64,000 nt of DNA from Pseudopedobacter sp044361595 (GTDB lineage: Bacteria; Bacteroidota; Bacteroidia; Sphingobacteriales; Sphingobacteriaceae), in assembly GCA_044361595.1 (NCBI GenBank), contig JBIKIN010000021.1, forward strand, positions 1 through 64,000. The letters are read 5' to 3'. Made by a program: the position numbers and the translations under genes. Below, in pieces: positions 50,437-59,957 of the stretch. The number at the start of each line of letters is the position of its first letter. Position 1 is the first letter of the stretch. The notes beneath the pieces are model-generated. The model searched no databases. It was given only the letters and a program-made list of their open reading frames with translations, and was not told the origin of the DNA.

Positions 50437-51297
50437 TCAATTAAAAATCTCGTTCACATGTTTTTTAATGTTTACGCAAATGGCATCGATAGGTAAATCG
50501 TTAGCATCTGTACCAAAGGGATTTTCAATTTCTTCGGCAATTAATTCTAGGCTGGCAAAAGCATACAAAATCAAAACTACTACGGGTATAATGAAGTAAC
50601 CCAAGCTAAACACCCAGCCAAATGGTAAAGTCATCACAAAAAAGAATATAAATTTTTTGATAAATACGCCATAAGAAAAGGGTATGGGTGTGTTTTTTAT
50701 TCTCTCGCAAGCCCCGCAAATATCGGTGAAAGCCGTAAAATCTTGATTTAAAATAATGAGCTGCTCTGTATTGATGACTTGCTGATGGTGTAACTCGTTA
50801 ATTCTATCAAACATAGCTTTAGCAACTTGATTTGGACCATGTTTTTCTAAATGTAAATCTAAAACAGGGTCTATTTCAAAATTATTTTCATGCTCTCTGA
50901 GGTGATTTTTTAACGCAACAGCATAGTTTGCTATCATCACATTAAAAAAATCTCTATCGGCTTGATTTTTAAAAAAGGCGCTCAATTTAATTGCAAAATT
51001 TCGAGATACATTGGTTAACGCACCCCAAAGTTTACGGCCTTCCCACCATCTGTCATAAGCCGAATTTGTTCTAAATACCAATAGTAACGAGATTACAAAA
51101 CCTAAAATACCATGCATTAAGCTGATATTCTTTACGTGACTTGTTTCTGCTAATTTCCAATATTCTAACTCCAAGTAAGCTATCGCTCCAGCGTAAATAC
51201 TTACTGCTATCATCAATGGAAAAAGTTTTCTAACAGTATCTGACCGGTGAATTCTAAAAATAAAAGTAAACCACTCTTTAGGGTTGTAATTAATCAT
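50437..51297 (-). CDS. Bestrophin-family chloride channel-like protein
   Basis: A 286-residue protein with bestrophin signatures: 'LLVFRTNSAYDRWWEGRKLW' (the conserved RTN-x-A-x-RWWEGR segment), then 'PIPFSYGVFIKKFIFFF' and 'EEIENPFGTDANDLPID'. Four hydrophobic spans fit a pentameric anion channel in the inner membrane. It is a single gene between acyP and divergent rmuC. Confidence 0.93.
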   Translation of the reverse strand: MINYNPKEWFTFIFRIHRSDTVRKLFPLMIAVSIYAGAIAYLELEYWKLAETSHVKNISLMHGILGFVISLLLVFRTNSAYDRWWEGRKLWGALTNVSRNFAIKLSAFFKNQADRDFFNVMIANYAVALKNHLREHENNFEIDPVLDLHLEKHGPNQVAKAMFDRINELHHQQVINTEQLIILNQDFTAFTDICGACERIKNTPIPFSYGVFIKKFIFFFVMTLPFGWVFSLGYFIIPVVVLILYAFASLELIAEEIENPFGTDANDLPIDAICVNIKKHVNEIFN

Positions 51298-51368
51298 GAG
51301 TTTTTAGTAAAAGTCTAAAATAGCTTATTTGATGAAGATGTTGTTTAAAAAAAGGATAATTTTACTTC

Positions 51369-52712
51369 ATGATTTCCTTATACCTTATTGCAGGCTTAAT
51401 TGCACTCTTATTAATTGTTATTCTGATTGTAATCTTAAAACCAAATAAAAAACAATTAAACGATGATTTATTGCAACAGTTAAATACTCAAATTGCTGTT
51501 CAAGAACAAAAAATTAGAGATTTACAAGAAGACAAAATAGCCCAAGAAAATAAAAACTTAGTTGCTTTAGAAAAAGCAGAAAAAGAAAACCGGGAATTAT
51601 TAAGCCAGATTACCTTAGAAAAACAGCAAGTTGCCAAATTAGAGGAAGCCTACAAAGCGCAAATAATTAGATTAAAAGAGCAGGAAATTTTTGTAGCTCA
51701 AGCACAAGAACGTTTTGCCAAAGATTTTGAGCTTGTAGCCTCTCAAATACTGAAACAAAAAACAGCCGAGTTTACCGAAACCAATCGTAGTAATTTAGAT
51801 ATTCTGTTAAATCCACTCAAAGAAAACATCAAAGCTTTTGAGGATAAGGTAGAGAAAGTTTATAAATCAGAATCTGACGAGCGAAATGTGCTTAAAGGCG
51901 AGATTTCTAAACTGATGGAACTGAACAAGCAAATTAGTGATGAAGCGCACCAATTAAGTAAAGCCTTAAAAGGCGATAACAAAAAACAAGGCAATTGGGG
52001 CGAGATGGTTTTGGATAAACTGATGGAAGGCTCGGGTTTAATTGAAGGGACAAATTATAGTAAACAAAGTAGCTTTACTGATGAAAGCGGAAGCCGTTTA
52101 CAACCCGATGTTATTATTTATTTACCCGAAGAAAAACATTTAGTTATTGATGCAAAAGTTTCTTTAATAGCTTATGAGAAATTGGTGAATGCAGAAACAG
52201 AAGAAGATAGATTAGCCTTTACCAAACAACATTTAGCATCTGTTAAAGCACACATTAGTGGCTTAAGCGGTAAAAACTACCACGATTTATATCAAATTAA
52301 CTCGCCAGAGTTTGTACTGTTGTTTATGCCCATAGAGTCGTCGTTTGCTTTGGCTATACAGTTTGATAAAGATTTATTTGAGTTTGCATGGAATAAAAGA
52401 GTGGTATTGGTTACGCCTTCTACCCTTTTGGCTACTTTAAAAACGGTAGCTTCTATTTGGAAACAAGAGCAACAAACCAAAAACGCAATTGATATTGCCA
52501 CCAAAGCCGGACAACTTTACGATAAGTTTGTGGGTTTTATTACCGATTTAGATGTTGTAGGTAAACAAATTAATAAATCGCAGGAAGCGTATAGTGAAGC
52601 CATGAAAAAACTAACGTTAGGCAATGGTAATTTGGTTTCTAGAGTAGAGACTTTGAAGAAATTGGGTGCTAAGAACACCAAAGATATTGATGGGAAATTT
52701 TTGGAGGAGTAA
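51369..52712 (+). CDS. rmuC: DNA recombination protein RmuC
   Basis: A 447-residue protein with an N-terminal transmembrane helix ('IAGLIALLLIVILIVIL'), a long coiled coil (about 35-210) and the RmuC nuclease-like domain with 'KKQGNWGEMVLDKLMEGSGL', 'PDVIIYLPEEKHLVIDAKVS', and 'LATLKTVASIWKQEQQTKNA'. RmuC limits inversions and other rearrangements at short inverted repeats in E. coli. Interesting neighbour of several inverted-repeat elements, but the link is not shown. Confidence 0.94.
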   Translation: MISLYLIAGLIALLLIVILIVILKPNKKQLNDDLLQQLNTQIAVQEQKIRDLQEDKIAQENKNLVALEKAEKENRELLSQITLEKQQVAKLEEAYKAQIIRLKEQEIFVAQAQERFAKDFELVASQILKQKTAEFTETNRSNLDILLNPLKENIKAFEDKVEKVYKSESDERNVLKGEISKLMELNKQISDEAHQLSKALKGDNKKQGNWGEMVLDKLMEGSGLIEGTNYSKQSSFTDESGSRLQPDVIIYLPEEKHLVIDAKVSLIAYEKLVNAETEEDRLAFTKQHLASVKAHISGLSGKNYHDLYQINSPEFVLLFMPIESSFALAIQFDKDLFEFAWNKRVVLVTPSTLLATLKTVASIWKQEQQTKNAIDIATKAGQLYDKFVGFITDLDVVGKQINKSQEAYSEAMKKLTLGNGNLVSRVETLKKLGAKNTKDIDGKFLEE

Positions 52713-52718
52713 ACAAAG

Positions 52719-52852
52719 TCTTTGCGAAGCCAGCAGCAAAAGCCTCAAGCATTTAGGGTCTGCGGCAATCTGTTAGATTATATAAGCAGTCATTGCGAAG
52801 CCAGATGCAGAAGCCTTGAGCATTTGGGGGCTGCGGCAATCTGTTAAATTAT
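52719..52852. repeat. Two tandem 64-bp extragenic repeats
   Basis: Copy 1 (52719-52782) and copy 2 (52789-52852) share GTCNTTGCGAAGCCAG, AGCATTT and CTGCGGCAATCTGTTA blocks. An inverted, shorter copy with a GACACC/GGTGTC hairpin (52885-52902) follows up to the convergent murF end. They probably form a stem-loop between rmuC and murF and may terminate both. Confidence 0.8.
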
Positions 52853-52920
52853 GACGATATTTTTCTTTATGGAAAGATTGCCACGACACCGGAAAAGGTG
52901 TCTCGCAATGACAAAAAAAC

Positions 52921-54222
52921 TTACAAAAACTCAATCACACTTTCTAACTTCATCCCTCTAGAGCCTTTAACCAATACTAAACTGTCTTTAATTTTATGCT
53001 CTTGAAGGTAACTAGCTAGTTCCTCTGTTTTAGCAAAAAACAAAGCTCCTTGATGTGCTTGATGGGCTTTAAAATACTCACCCACAAAAATAACCCGACT
53101 AAAAGTATGGTTTAACAAAGCCTTCTTAACAATCATTTCATGCTCCACAAAAGCATCTTCACCAAGTTCAAACATATCGGCTAAAATCAATACTTTTTGG
53201 TCAGCTTTAAGCTGTGAAATATTATCAATAGCAACAGACATGCTGCTTGGGTTTGCATTGTAATAATCGCAAATGATGGTGTTAGATTTGGTTTTTAATA
53301 TTTGCGATCTATTATTTTGCGGCGAATACGTGTTTATTCCATTGTTAATTTGCTTTGGAGTTAAGTTAAATTGTAAGCCAATGGCAATAGTAGCCAAAAT
53401 ATTCTCGAAATTATAAGTACCAGTTAACTGAGATTGAACATGATAAGTTTCGCCTTGATAGCTCCACTCTACCTCTAAAAACGGGTCGTTTTTTACCAGC
53501 TCTCCGCTTAAAAAGTTATCAGACCCTTTACCATAAAAAATGGTGTTTTGCAAATTTTTAGCTGAAGCCATTTGGGTTAAAGCTTCGCTATCATTATTAA
53601 TAAATACAGTCCCGTTATGATCTTTTAAGAAATCATACAACTCTCCTTTACCAATTTTAATACCTTCTACACCACCAAAACCCTCTAAATGCGCTTTTCC
53701 AATATTGGTAATTAGGCCAAAATCTGGTCTGCTAAATTCGCAAAGCTGCGCTATTTCTCTTTGATGATTTGCCCCCATTTCTATAATGGCAATCTCGGCT
53801 TCATGATTAATTTCCAGAATAGTAAGCGGAACACCAATATGATTATTTAAATTTCCTTTGGTAGCTAAAGTTTTAAATTTTTGAGATAAAACACTATTTA
53901 TCAATTCTTTAGTAGTTGTTTTTCCGTTAGAACCTGTTAAACCAATAACTGGGATTTTTAACTGCTTACGATGATGAATAGCTAAATCTTGTAAAGCTTT
54001 TAAGGTATCATCAACCAATAAAAATCGTTCGTTTAATTGATAATTTACATCATCAATTACCGCATAGGCCGCACCTAATTCAATCGCTTTTTGAGCAAAA
54101 GTATTGGCATTAAAATTTTCTCCTTTTAAAGCAAAAAACAAACATCCTTGAGTGATTTTCCTTGTATCTGTACAGATATTTGGGTTCTCTAAATAATATT
54201 GGTATAACGTGTTGATGTTCAT
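52921..54222 (-). CDS. murF: UDP-N-acetylmuramoyl-tripeptide--D-alanyl-D-alanine ligase
   Basis: A 433-residue Mur ligase. ATP-binding loop 'GLTGSNGKTTTKELINS', 'NLNNHIGVPLTIL', 'IAIIEMGANHQREIA' and 'DYYNANPSSM' are all present. It adds D-Ala-D-Ala to UDP-MurNAc-tripeptide in the cytoplasm. It is a single gene here, with the dapD gene (meso-DAP/lysine path) upstream on the same strand, both feeding peptidoglycan. Confidence 0.96.
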   Translation of the reverse strand: MNINTLYQYYLENPNICTDTRKITQGCLFFALKGENFNANTFAQKAIELGAAYAVIDDVNYQLNERFLLVDDTLKALQDLAIHHRKQLKIPVIGLTGSNGKTTTKELINSVLSQKFKTLATKGNLNNHIGVPLTILEINHEAEIAIIEMGANHQREIAQLCEFSRPDFGLITNIGKAHLEGFGGVEGIKIGKGELYDFLKDHNGTVFINNDSEALTQMASAKNLQNTIFYGKGSDNFLSGELVKNDPFLEVEWSYQGETYHVQSQLTGTYNFENILATIAIGLQFNLTPKQINNGINTYSPQNNRSQILKTKSNTIICDYYNANPSSMSVAIDNISQLKADQKVLILADMFELGEDAFVEHEMIVKKALLNHTFSRVIFVGEYFKAHQAHQGALFFAKTEELASYLQEHKIKDSLVLVKGSRGMKLESVIEFL

Positions 54223-54327
54223 GCACTTTTTTTACTCGAAAATCCATTGTGGATAGTCCATGGTCTATTGACTATTGACCAGAGACTATTCACTAATGAC
54301 TATCTTTTAATTCACTCCTTAAAATTA

Positions 54328-55152
54328 TTAAACAGCTACATTATGCTCTCTCAAAGCTTCGTTTAACGAAGTTTTCTTATCTGTAGATTCTTTACGTTTT
54401 CCGATGATTAACGCACATGGAACTTGATATTCTCCGGCTGGGAATTTCTTGGTGTAAGAACCCGGAATTACCACCGAACGTTCTGGAACAACCATTTTAT
54501 ATTCTACAGGCTCTGGACCAGTTACATCAATTATTTTAGTTGATGCTGTTAAAACCACATTAGCGCCTAAAACAACTTCTTTCTCTAAACGCACACCTTC
54601 TACAACAATTGCTCTAGAGCCAATAAAACAACCGTCTTCTATAATTACTGGAGCAGCTTGTACCGGCTCTAAAACACCGCCAATTCCTACACCACCACTT
54701 AAATGCACATCTTTTCCAATTTGCGCACAAGAACCCACAGTAGCCCAAGTATCTACCATAGTACCAGAATCTACATAAGCACCAATATTAACGTAAGAAG
54801 GCATCATGATAACGCCTTTGGCTAAAAAAGCGCCATATCTTGCAATACCATGAGGCACTACACGAACACCAGTTTCTTTGTAATCAGTTTTTAATTTCAT
54901 CTTGTCATGAAAAACAAACGGACCAACTTTTATCTCTTCCATCTCCCTAATTGGGAAATACATAATCACTGCCTTTTTTATCCAGTCGTTAACCACCCAG
55001 TTATTACCAATTTTTTCGGCAACACGAATCTCTCCAGCATCTAAACGTTGTATAATACGTTCAATAATATCTTTATATTCTTTAAAGTTTAATAGGTTTC
55101 TATCACTCCAAGCCTCTTCAACGGCTTTCTTAAATTCGGCAATCATGGTCAT
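54328..55152 (-). CDS. dapD: 2,3,4,5-tetrahydropyridine-2,6-dicarboxylate N-succinyltransferase
   Basis: A 274-residue left-handed beta-helix acyltransferase with hexapeptide-type repeats ('GVIMMPSYVNIGAYVDSGTM', 'VGSCAQIGKDVHLSGGVGIG', 'IEDGCFIGSRAIVVEGV'). It succinylates tetrahydrodipicolinate on the route to meso-diaminopimelate and lysine. Start at 55152 (ATG); the second ATG at 55146 is equally possible. The gap to murF carries low-complexity GACTATTGAC-like repeats. Confidence 0.95.
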   Translation of the reverse strand: MTMIAEFKKAVEEAWSDRNLLNFKEYKDIIERIIQRLDAGEIRVAEKIGNNWVVNDWIKKAVIMYFPIREMEEIKVGPFVFHDKMKLKTDYKETGVRVVPHGIARYGAFLAKGVIMMPSYVNIGAYVDSGTMVDTWATVGSCAQIGKDVHLSGGVGIGGVLEPVQAAPVIIEDGCFIGSRAIVVEGVRLEKEVVLGANVVLTASTKIIDVTGPEPVEYKMVVPERSVVIPGSYTKKFPAGEYQVPCALIIGKRKESTDKKTSLNEALREHNVAV

Positions 55153-55220
55153 AATTTTTTTTGCGCAAATTAAAGGTTTTTTTGCTTAACCCGTAAATTT
55201 TGGGTTATTTTTGAACTTCT

Positions 55221-55613
55221 ATGGCAGAAAAATTACGAATTGACAAATATTTATGGTCTATCCGACTATTTAAAACTCGCTCTTTAGCAACCGATGCTTG
55301 CAAAGCTGGGAGAGTAAAAAAAGATGGCACCAATATTAAGCCTAGTTACGAAGTTAAAATAGGAGAAATTTACCAGGTTTCTAAAGCCGTTGAAAAGAAA
55401 ACCATACAAGTTTTAGACTTACTGCACACCCGTGTAGAATCTAAAAAGGCTGTTTTGGCTTACGCCGATTTAACGCCACCAGAAGAAACTTTAAAATATA
55501 AATCTATGTTTCACTCGCCTTTATTACAAAGAGATAGAGGTGCCGGCCGACCTACTAAAAAGGATAGAAGAGAGATTGATGATTTAAATGATAGTTTTTT
55601 TGATTTAGATTAA
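55221..55613 (+). CDS. S4-domain RNA-binding protein, Hsp15-like
   Basis: A 130-residue protein with an N-terminal S4 domain ('RIDKYLWSIRLFKTRSLATD', 'GRVKKDG') and a basic/acidic tail ending 'GRPTKKDRREIDDLNDSFFD'. Hsp15 binds 50S subunits carrying stalled nascent chains. Divergent from dapD with a 68-base gap. A perfect hairpin terminator follows. Confidence 0.93.
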   Translation: MAEKLRIDKYLWSIRLFKTRSLATDACKAGRVKKDGTNIKPSYEVKIGEIYQVSKAVEKKTIQVLDLLHTRVESKKAVLAYADLTPPEETLKYKSMFHSPLLQRDRGAGRPTKKDRREIDDLNDSFFDLD

Positions 55614-55636
55614 AAGAGTTATCCATTTTCTCATCC

Positions 55637-55664
55637 ATGGTCTGTGTCTTCACAGACCATTTCA
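55637..55664 (+). terminator. Terminator hairpin after the S4-domain gene
   Basis: ATGGTCTGTG (55637-55646) and CACAGACCAT (55651-55660) form a perfect 10-bp stem with a TCTT loop, followed by TTTC. The rest of the 55614-56130 gap contains an inverted repeat GTTTGTTGC/GCAACAAAC (55806-55814 and 55850-55858) and the extragenic element below, but no gene. Confidence 0.65.
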
Positions 55665-55992
55665 ATTGTTTTAACTTCGTTAAAACTCGCTCATTGCCGC
55701 GAAAGGCTAGTCACTTTTTTTCATTTTTGTTTATTCTTTTAATTAGGCTTTCAAGAGTGCTTCGCAATTTTTTCGCAAAAAAGTAACCAAAAAACTCTCC
55801 GCTGCGTTTGTTGCTACAAAGCAAGTGCTAGATGTTCTTCATCCAAATCGCAACAAACAAGGCGGAATTATCGGTTAATATTTGTTTGTGTTTGTGCTTT
55901 TGCTAGGTAGGAATATTTATTAGAAGATACTTCCATAATCTGTATACTCACAAAACATCATTTCATATTTCTTTATTTATTAAACATAATAA

Positions 55993-56124
55993 GTTTTGCG
56001 TTAGGGATTGTCCAAAGGACTCCTTCGGAGAAACGGCAGCTTTTTTGTCATCCTGAGCGAAGTCGAAGGGTAAGACAAAAAATATAGTGTAAAGCCCGAC
56101 CCCGATTTTTCTTCGGGGGAAAGC
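55993..56124 (-). repeat. Second, inverted copy of the GGGCGTT/AACGC extragenic element
   Basis: Read on the minus strand it has GCTTTCCCCCGAAG, AAAATCGGGGTCGGGCTTT and finally CAATCCCTAACGCAAAAC, matching 14908-15008 in the end motifs and hairpin. The interior differs and contains TCATCCTGAGCGAAGTCGAA, another well-known extragenic stretch. Confidence 0.7.
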
Positions 56125-56130
56125 TTAAAA

Positions 56131-57009
56131 TTAAAAGACAAATTTAAAAATCAATAGCATGATGTACTGCAATATTAAAATACCATCAAGATATAGGAAA
56201 TAGTAATATTCGTTCTTTTCCCATTTAGATTTAAATATTAACCAGCCAGACAATAAAATGGTAGTAGCTAAGGCAAAAAAATCGTTATTAAAACCATTGT
56301 CTCTAAATAAAAACAAGAGAACTAAATAGCTTATTAGCATCAACTGACAAGCTAAAAACGCTTTTCTTTCGCCAAACACAGTGGCGATGGTTTGTAAATT
56401 ATAGCCCTTATCTTGAAAAATATCTCGAATATCAAAAGGGATGGCTATTGCCATTACAAATAAAAATCTTTTTAAAATCAGAATAAAAATATCCGAATTT
56501 GCTAGTACTAATTTTGCGTTAAGTTCTAATTCTAATATGGGTAACCAAACTGAACTTAACACCCATACTAAAGCAATCAAAAACAGTTTTAAACCGGGAA
56601 TACTTCTTAATCCAAACTTTTTACCGTTTGCAGAAAATATGGGCAAGGCATAACCTATAGATATGATTCCTAAAAAAGAAACCAAAATCTGAGATTTAAA
56701 TCCCAAAAAGAAAAACAATACAAAAACTAAAAGCGCTGCGAAAAAAGTAAAACTTACATTCAACCAGTAATTACTAAAAATCCATCTTACTCTTCTATAT
56801 TTTGAAGCCTGATGCTGTTTGGGCCTTTGAATGAGGATGCTAAAATTATAAGTAAGCAAAGTAGAGAAAAACAGAAAGGCCAATACGATGTAGGATGGCG
56901 AAAAACCCAATAAACGATAGGTGACTAAAGCTTGTGCTACTGTGCCAAAAGCAATAAAAATATTGCTAAACAATAAGAAATCTAAAGACTTTTGAAATGT
57001 TTTTAACAT
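56131..57009 (-). CDS. UbiA-like polytopic membrane protein
   Basis: A 292-residue protein with about nine transmembrane segments. 'AIPFDIRDIFQDKGYNLQTI' gives the second Asp-rich motif (DxxD) of UbiA prenyltransferases, and 'TVFGERKA' follows it as usual. The first Asp-rich motif is not clear ('LTYNFSILIQRPKQ'), so the protein may be a non-canonical or inactive member. No prenyl substrate can be named. Confidence 0.7.
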   Translation of the reverse strand: MLKTFQKSLDFLLFSNIFIAFGTVAQALVTYRLLGFSPSYIVLAFLFFSTLLTYNFSILIQRPKQHQASKYRRVRWIFSNYWLNVSFTFFAALLVFVLFFFLGFKSQILVSFLGIISIGYALPIFSANGKKFGLRSIPGLKLFLIALVWVLSSVWLPILELELNAKLVLANSDIFILILKRFLFVMAIAIPFDIRDIFQDKGYNLQTIATVFGERKAFLACQLMLISYLVLLFLFRDNGFNNDFFALATTILLSGWLIFKSKWEKNEYYYFLYLDGILILQYIMLLIFKFVF

Positions 57010-57062
57010 CTTAAAATGCTTAAAGCAAAATGCAGAAGGCTTGAAGCAAGATAAAACTTTAT

Positions 57063-58301
57063 TTATCCCTTCTTCAACTCAAATATGGTGATTTCTGGTA
57101 AGATACCTACCCTACCTGGGTAACCCAAAAAGCCGTAACCTACGTTAACATACAATTGTTGATGACCTTCTTGATATAAACCATCCCATTCTTCGTAAAT
57201 ATATTGTACGGGACTCCACTTTAAATATTCGGATTCTATTCCAAATTGTGCACCATGTGTATGGCCAGCAAAGCTCATGTCTATTTGAGGATATTTTTCT
57301 AAAACTTCGGCTCGCCAATGCGATGGATCGTGAGATAACAACAATTTAACAGGCAAATCATCGGTATTTTTGATGGCCTCATCCATTTTACCAAATTTTG
57401 GAAAACGACCAGCGCCCCAGTTTTCAATTCCTAAAACTCCTATTTCTTCTCCATCCACTTTTAACCTACGATGCTCATTCATCAATAAATCCCAGCCCAT
57501 TAAAGCATGCGTTTTCTTTAAATCCTCTAGATTTTTAATTTTTGCAGCTTCATTTGGCCACTTTTCGTAATTGCCATAATCATGATTACCTAAGGTAGAA
57601 TAAACGCCAAGCGGAGCCTTTATCTTTGCAAAAATATCTTGGTAATCTCGCATTTCTGATGCTTTGTTATTCACCAAATCGCCAGTAAAAAACACAAAAT
57701 CTGGCTTTTGAGCCATTAACATTTCTACACCACCTAAAACTGCTTTTTTGTTGTAAAAGCTTCCTGAATGAACATCGGATATTTGCGCTAACTTAATTCC
57801 ATCAAAAGCTTTTGGCAAATTTGGAAAATACACTACTTGGTTTCTTACTCTATAATCATAAGCTCCAGAAATAATTCCATTGGTTAATGAAACCAAGGGA
57901 ATTGCAGCAACTCCTAAACCGGCTTTTACTAAAAATTCTGATCGTGAAATTGGATTTTCTGATTCCCTTACTTCTTTTTTAGGTTTTGATTTCCTAAATA
58001 TCCACACAAAAAACCTTCTGATATCATCTATAAAAAGAATAATAACGAAACATAATTTGGTTACAAAAGTGATAAAAAAAGCCACTAAAATAACCGCTCT
58101 AACACTTATATTAAGTCCAAAAAATATGCTTGCAAAAACGCCTATTACTAAAGCTATGGCGTATCCCCAATAAATATTTTTAAAAAGCTTTCTTTGTTTA
58201 TCTGTCCAGTTTTTAAATACGCTATTAATAGCTTTAAAACTGTAAAAATCTATTAAGAATAATAATATGGTGACTATGATGAGTGGAATAATTCTTCCCA
58301 T
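57063..58301 (-). CDS. Membrane-anchored metallophosphoesterase
   Basis: A 412-residue protein. The first ~125 residues contain three or four transmembrane helices. The calcineurin-like domain (about 160-410) has 'LAQISDVHSGSF' (D-x-H), 'FFTGDLVNNK', 'TLGNHDYG', 'LLLSHDPSHW' and 'FAGHTHGAQFG'. All metal ligands are present. Family members cleave phosphodiesters including UDP-diacylglucosamine-type lipids (YaeI-like); the substrate here is unknown. Confidence 0.92.
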   Translation of the reverse strand: MGRIIPLIIVTILLFLIDFYSFKAINSVFKNWTDKQRKLFKNIYWGYAIALVIGVFASIFFGLNISVRAVILVAFFITFVTKLCFVIILFIDDIRRFFVWIFRKSKPKKEVRESENPISRSEFLVKAGLGVAAIPLVSLTNGIISGAYDYRVRNQVVYFPNLPKAFDGIKLAQISDVHSGSFYNKKAVLGGVEMLMAQKPDFVFFTGDLVNNKASEMRDYQDIFAKIKAPLGVYSTLGNHDYGNYEKWPNEAAKIKNLEDLKKTHALMGWDLLMNEHRRLKVDGEEIGVLGIENWGAGRFPKFGKMDEAIKNTDDLPVKLLLSHDPSHWRAEVLEKYPQIDMSFAGHTHGAQFGIESEYLKWSPVQYIYEEWDGLYQEGHQQLYVNVGYGFLGYPGRVGILPEITIFELKKG

Positions 58302-58328
58302 TGTTGTACAATTATGTTTTGTTAAATT

Positions 58329-58360
58329 AAAAGGCCGAAATTAAATAATTTCAGCCTTTT
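58329..58360 (-). terminator. Terminator after the AAA ATPase gene
   Basis: AAAAGGCCGAAATT (58329-58342) pairs with AATTTCAGCCTTTT (58347-58360) with a single C-A mismatch, followed on the minus strand by a T-rich run. It lies between the ATPase stop and the metallophosphoesterase start. Confidence 0.75.
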
Positions 58361-58391
58361 ATCTTGCATTAATAATCCTTATTCTGACAGA

Positions 58392-59882
58392 TTAATACCT
58401 GTCATCAAAGCCATCTTCGTTGTCATCATCGGCAAACTCCGAACTGAATAAGCTATTAAACATGTCTTTAAACTCGAATCCTTTTTCTAAAAATCCTTTG
58501 CTTACCAAAGAGAATTCGGCTAAACCATGTAACACAAATTCCATATATAACAATTGTTGATTTGCGCTAATGTCTTTATGAAACAATTTCACCGTTTCTT
58601 TTAAACCAGGAATAGATTCTAATACTTTTTGATATTCCACATCCGAAATATCATCCAATAAATTCACCGAATTACCATTTCCAAACCAGTTAATCGTTTC
58701 TGCATAAGGATTATCCTTTTTAGCTTTCTTCATCTTTTCTGGATCTGGAAAGTAAGTTTGCAATAAAGTTTTGATGGCCTTACCAATTAGAATATTTGCC
58801 ACCTTAGCCGGACCTTCTAGCTCACCTTCGTAAACCAATTCGATTTTTCCTGTGATGGCTGGAATCACGCCCAAGAAATCTGAAATACGAACAAAAGTAG
58901 ATTTATCGCCATTAATCAGCATTCTACGCTCAGCATGAGAAATTAAATTCTCGTAAGCAGAAATGGTTAATCGGGCAGAAACTCCCGATTTCTTGTCAAT
59001 ATACTCCGAATTACGAGCTTCAAAAGCAATTTGCTCTACCAAATCTTTCACCAAGCCATCAGCTTCAACCACTTTTTGTTCGGGTGTAATAGCGGCTTCC
59101 TGTTGTGTAATTTTTCTAGAGATAGCAACAGATTTTGGATAATGTGTTAAAATCTGACTTTCAATTCTGTCTTTTAAAGGAGTAACAATAGAACCACGAT
59201 TGGTATAATCCTCTGGGTTTGCAGTAAAGACAAACTGAACATCTAAAGGCAAACGCAACTTAAATCCTCGAATTTGGATATCACGCTCTTGCAAAATATT
59301 AAACAGCGCTACTTGAATACGAGCTTGCAAATCGGGTAATTCATTAATCACAAAAATACTTCGATGTGCTCTTGGGATTAATCCAAAATGAATTACTCGC
59401 TCATCTGAGTAATTTAATTTTTGCGTAGCTGCTTTAATCGGGTCAACATCGCCAATTAAATCGGCAACGGTCACATCGGGGGTAGCTAACTTTTCCGTAT
59501 ATCTATCGTTACGATGCCACCAAGCAATAGGTGTTTCATCGCCATGTAATTCGATAGCATGTTTACCTGCCCAACTTATTGGATTTAATGGATCATCGTA
59601 TAATTCAGAACCTTCAATATAAGGCACATATTCGTCTAATAAATTTACCATCAAACGGGCAATTCTAGTTTTTGCCTGTCCACGTAAACCTAATAATAAA
59701 ATGTTGTGTCTACTTAAAATTGCAGTTTGTAAATCGGGCATAACGGTATCTTCAAAACCTATAATACCTTCAAAACCTAAATCTTTATCTTTTAATCTTG
59801 TAATCAGGTTTTCTCTCAATTCTTCTTTAATAGAACGACTTTTATATCCCGATTTTTTTAATTCTCCTAGTGTCTTTATCAT
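58392..59882 (-). CDS. MoxR/ChlI-type AAA ATPase
   Basis: A 496-residue protein. The AAA module occupies about 30-290: Walker A 'LLGLRGQAKTRIA' (GxxGxxKT), Walker B-like 'SIFVINELPDL', 'FTANPEDYTNRGSIVTPLKD' sensor 1 segment. The C-terminal part is helical. It resembles the magnesium-chelatase I subunit and MoxR proteins, which pair with VWA-domain proteins to remodel complexes. The VWA protein gene lies directly upstream (75 bases apart). Confidence 0.88.
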   Translation of the reverse strand: MIKTLGELKKSGYKSRSIKEELRENLITRLKDKDLGFEGIIGFEDTVMPDLQTAILSRHNILLLGLRGQAKTRIARLMVNLLDEYVPYIEGSELYDDPLNPISWAGKHAIELHGDETPIAWWHRNDRYTEKLATPDVTVADLIGDVDPIKAATQKLNYSDERVIHFGLIPRAHRSIFVINELPDLQARIQVALFNILQERDIQIRGFKLRLPLDVQFVFTANPEDYTNRGSIVTPLKDRIESQILTHYPKSVAISRKITQQEAAITPEQKVVEADGLVKDLVEQIAFEARNSEYIDKKSGVSARLTISAYENLISHAERRMLINGDKSTFVRISDFLGVIPAITGKIELVYEGELEGPAKVANILIGKAIKTLLQTYFPDPEKMKKAKKDNPYAETINWFGNGNSVNLLDDISDVEYQKVLESIPGLKETVKLFHKDISANQQLLYMEFVLHGLAEFSLVSKGFLEKGFEFKDMFNSLFSSEFADDDNEDGFDDRY

Positions 59883-59957
59883 GTAGTTTGTTCGTTTGTA
59901 AGGTGCTTAGTTTGCTAAGAGATCCGTTCAATAAGTCTCATATCTCACTACTCAAAT

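Noticed and set aside
54230..54305. GACTATTGAC-like repeated words between murF and dapD
   Set aside because: Low-complexity intergenic sequence without stable structure or a function I can support.
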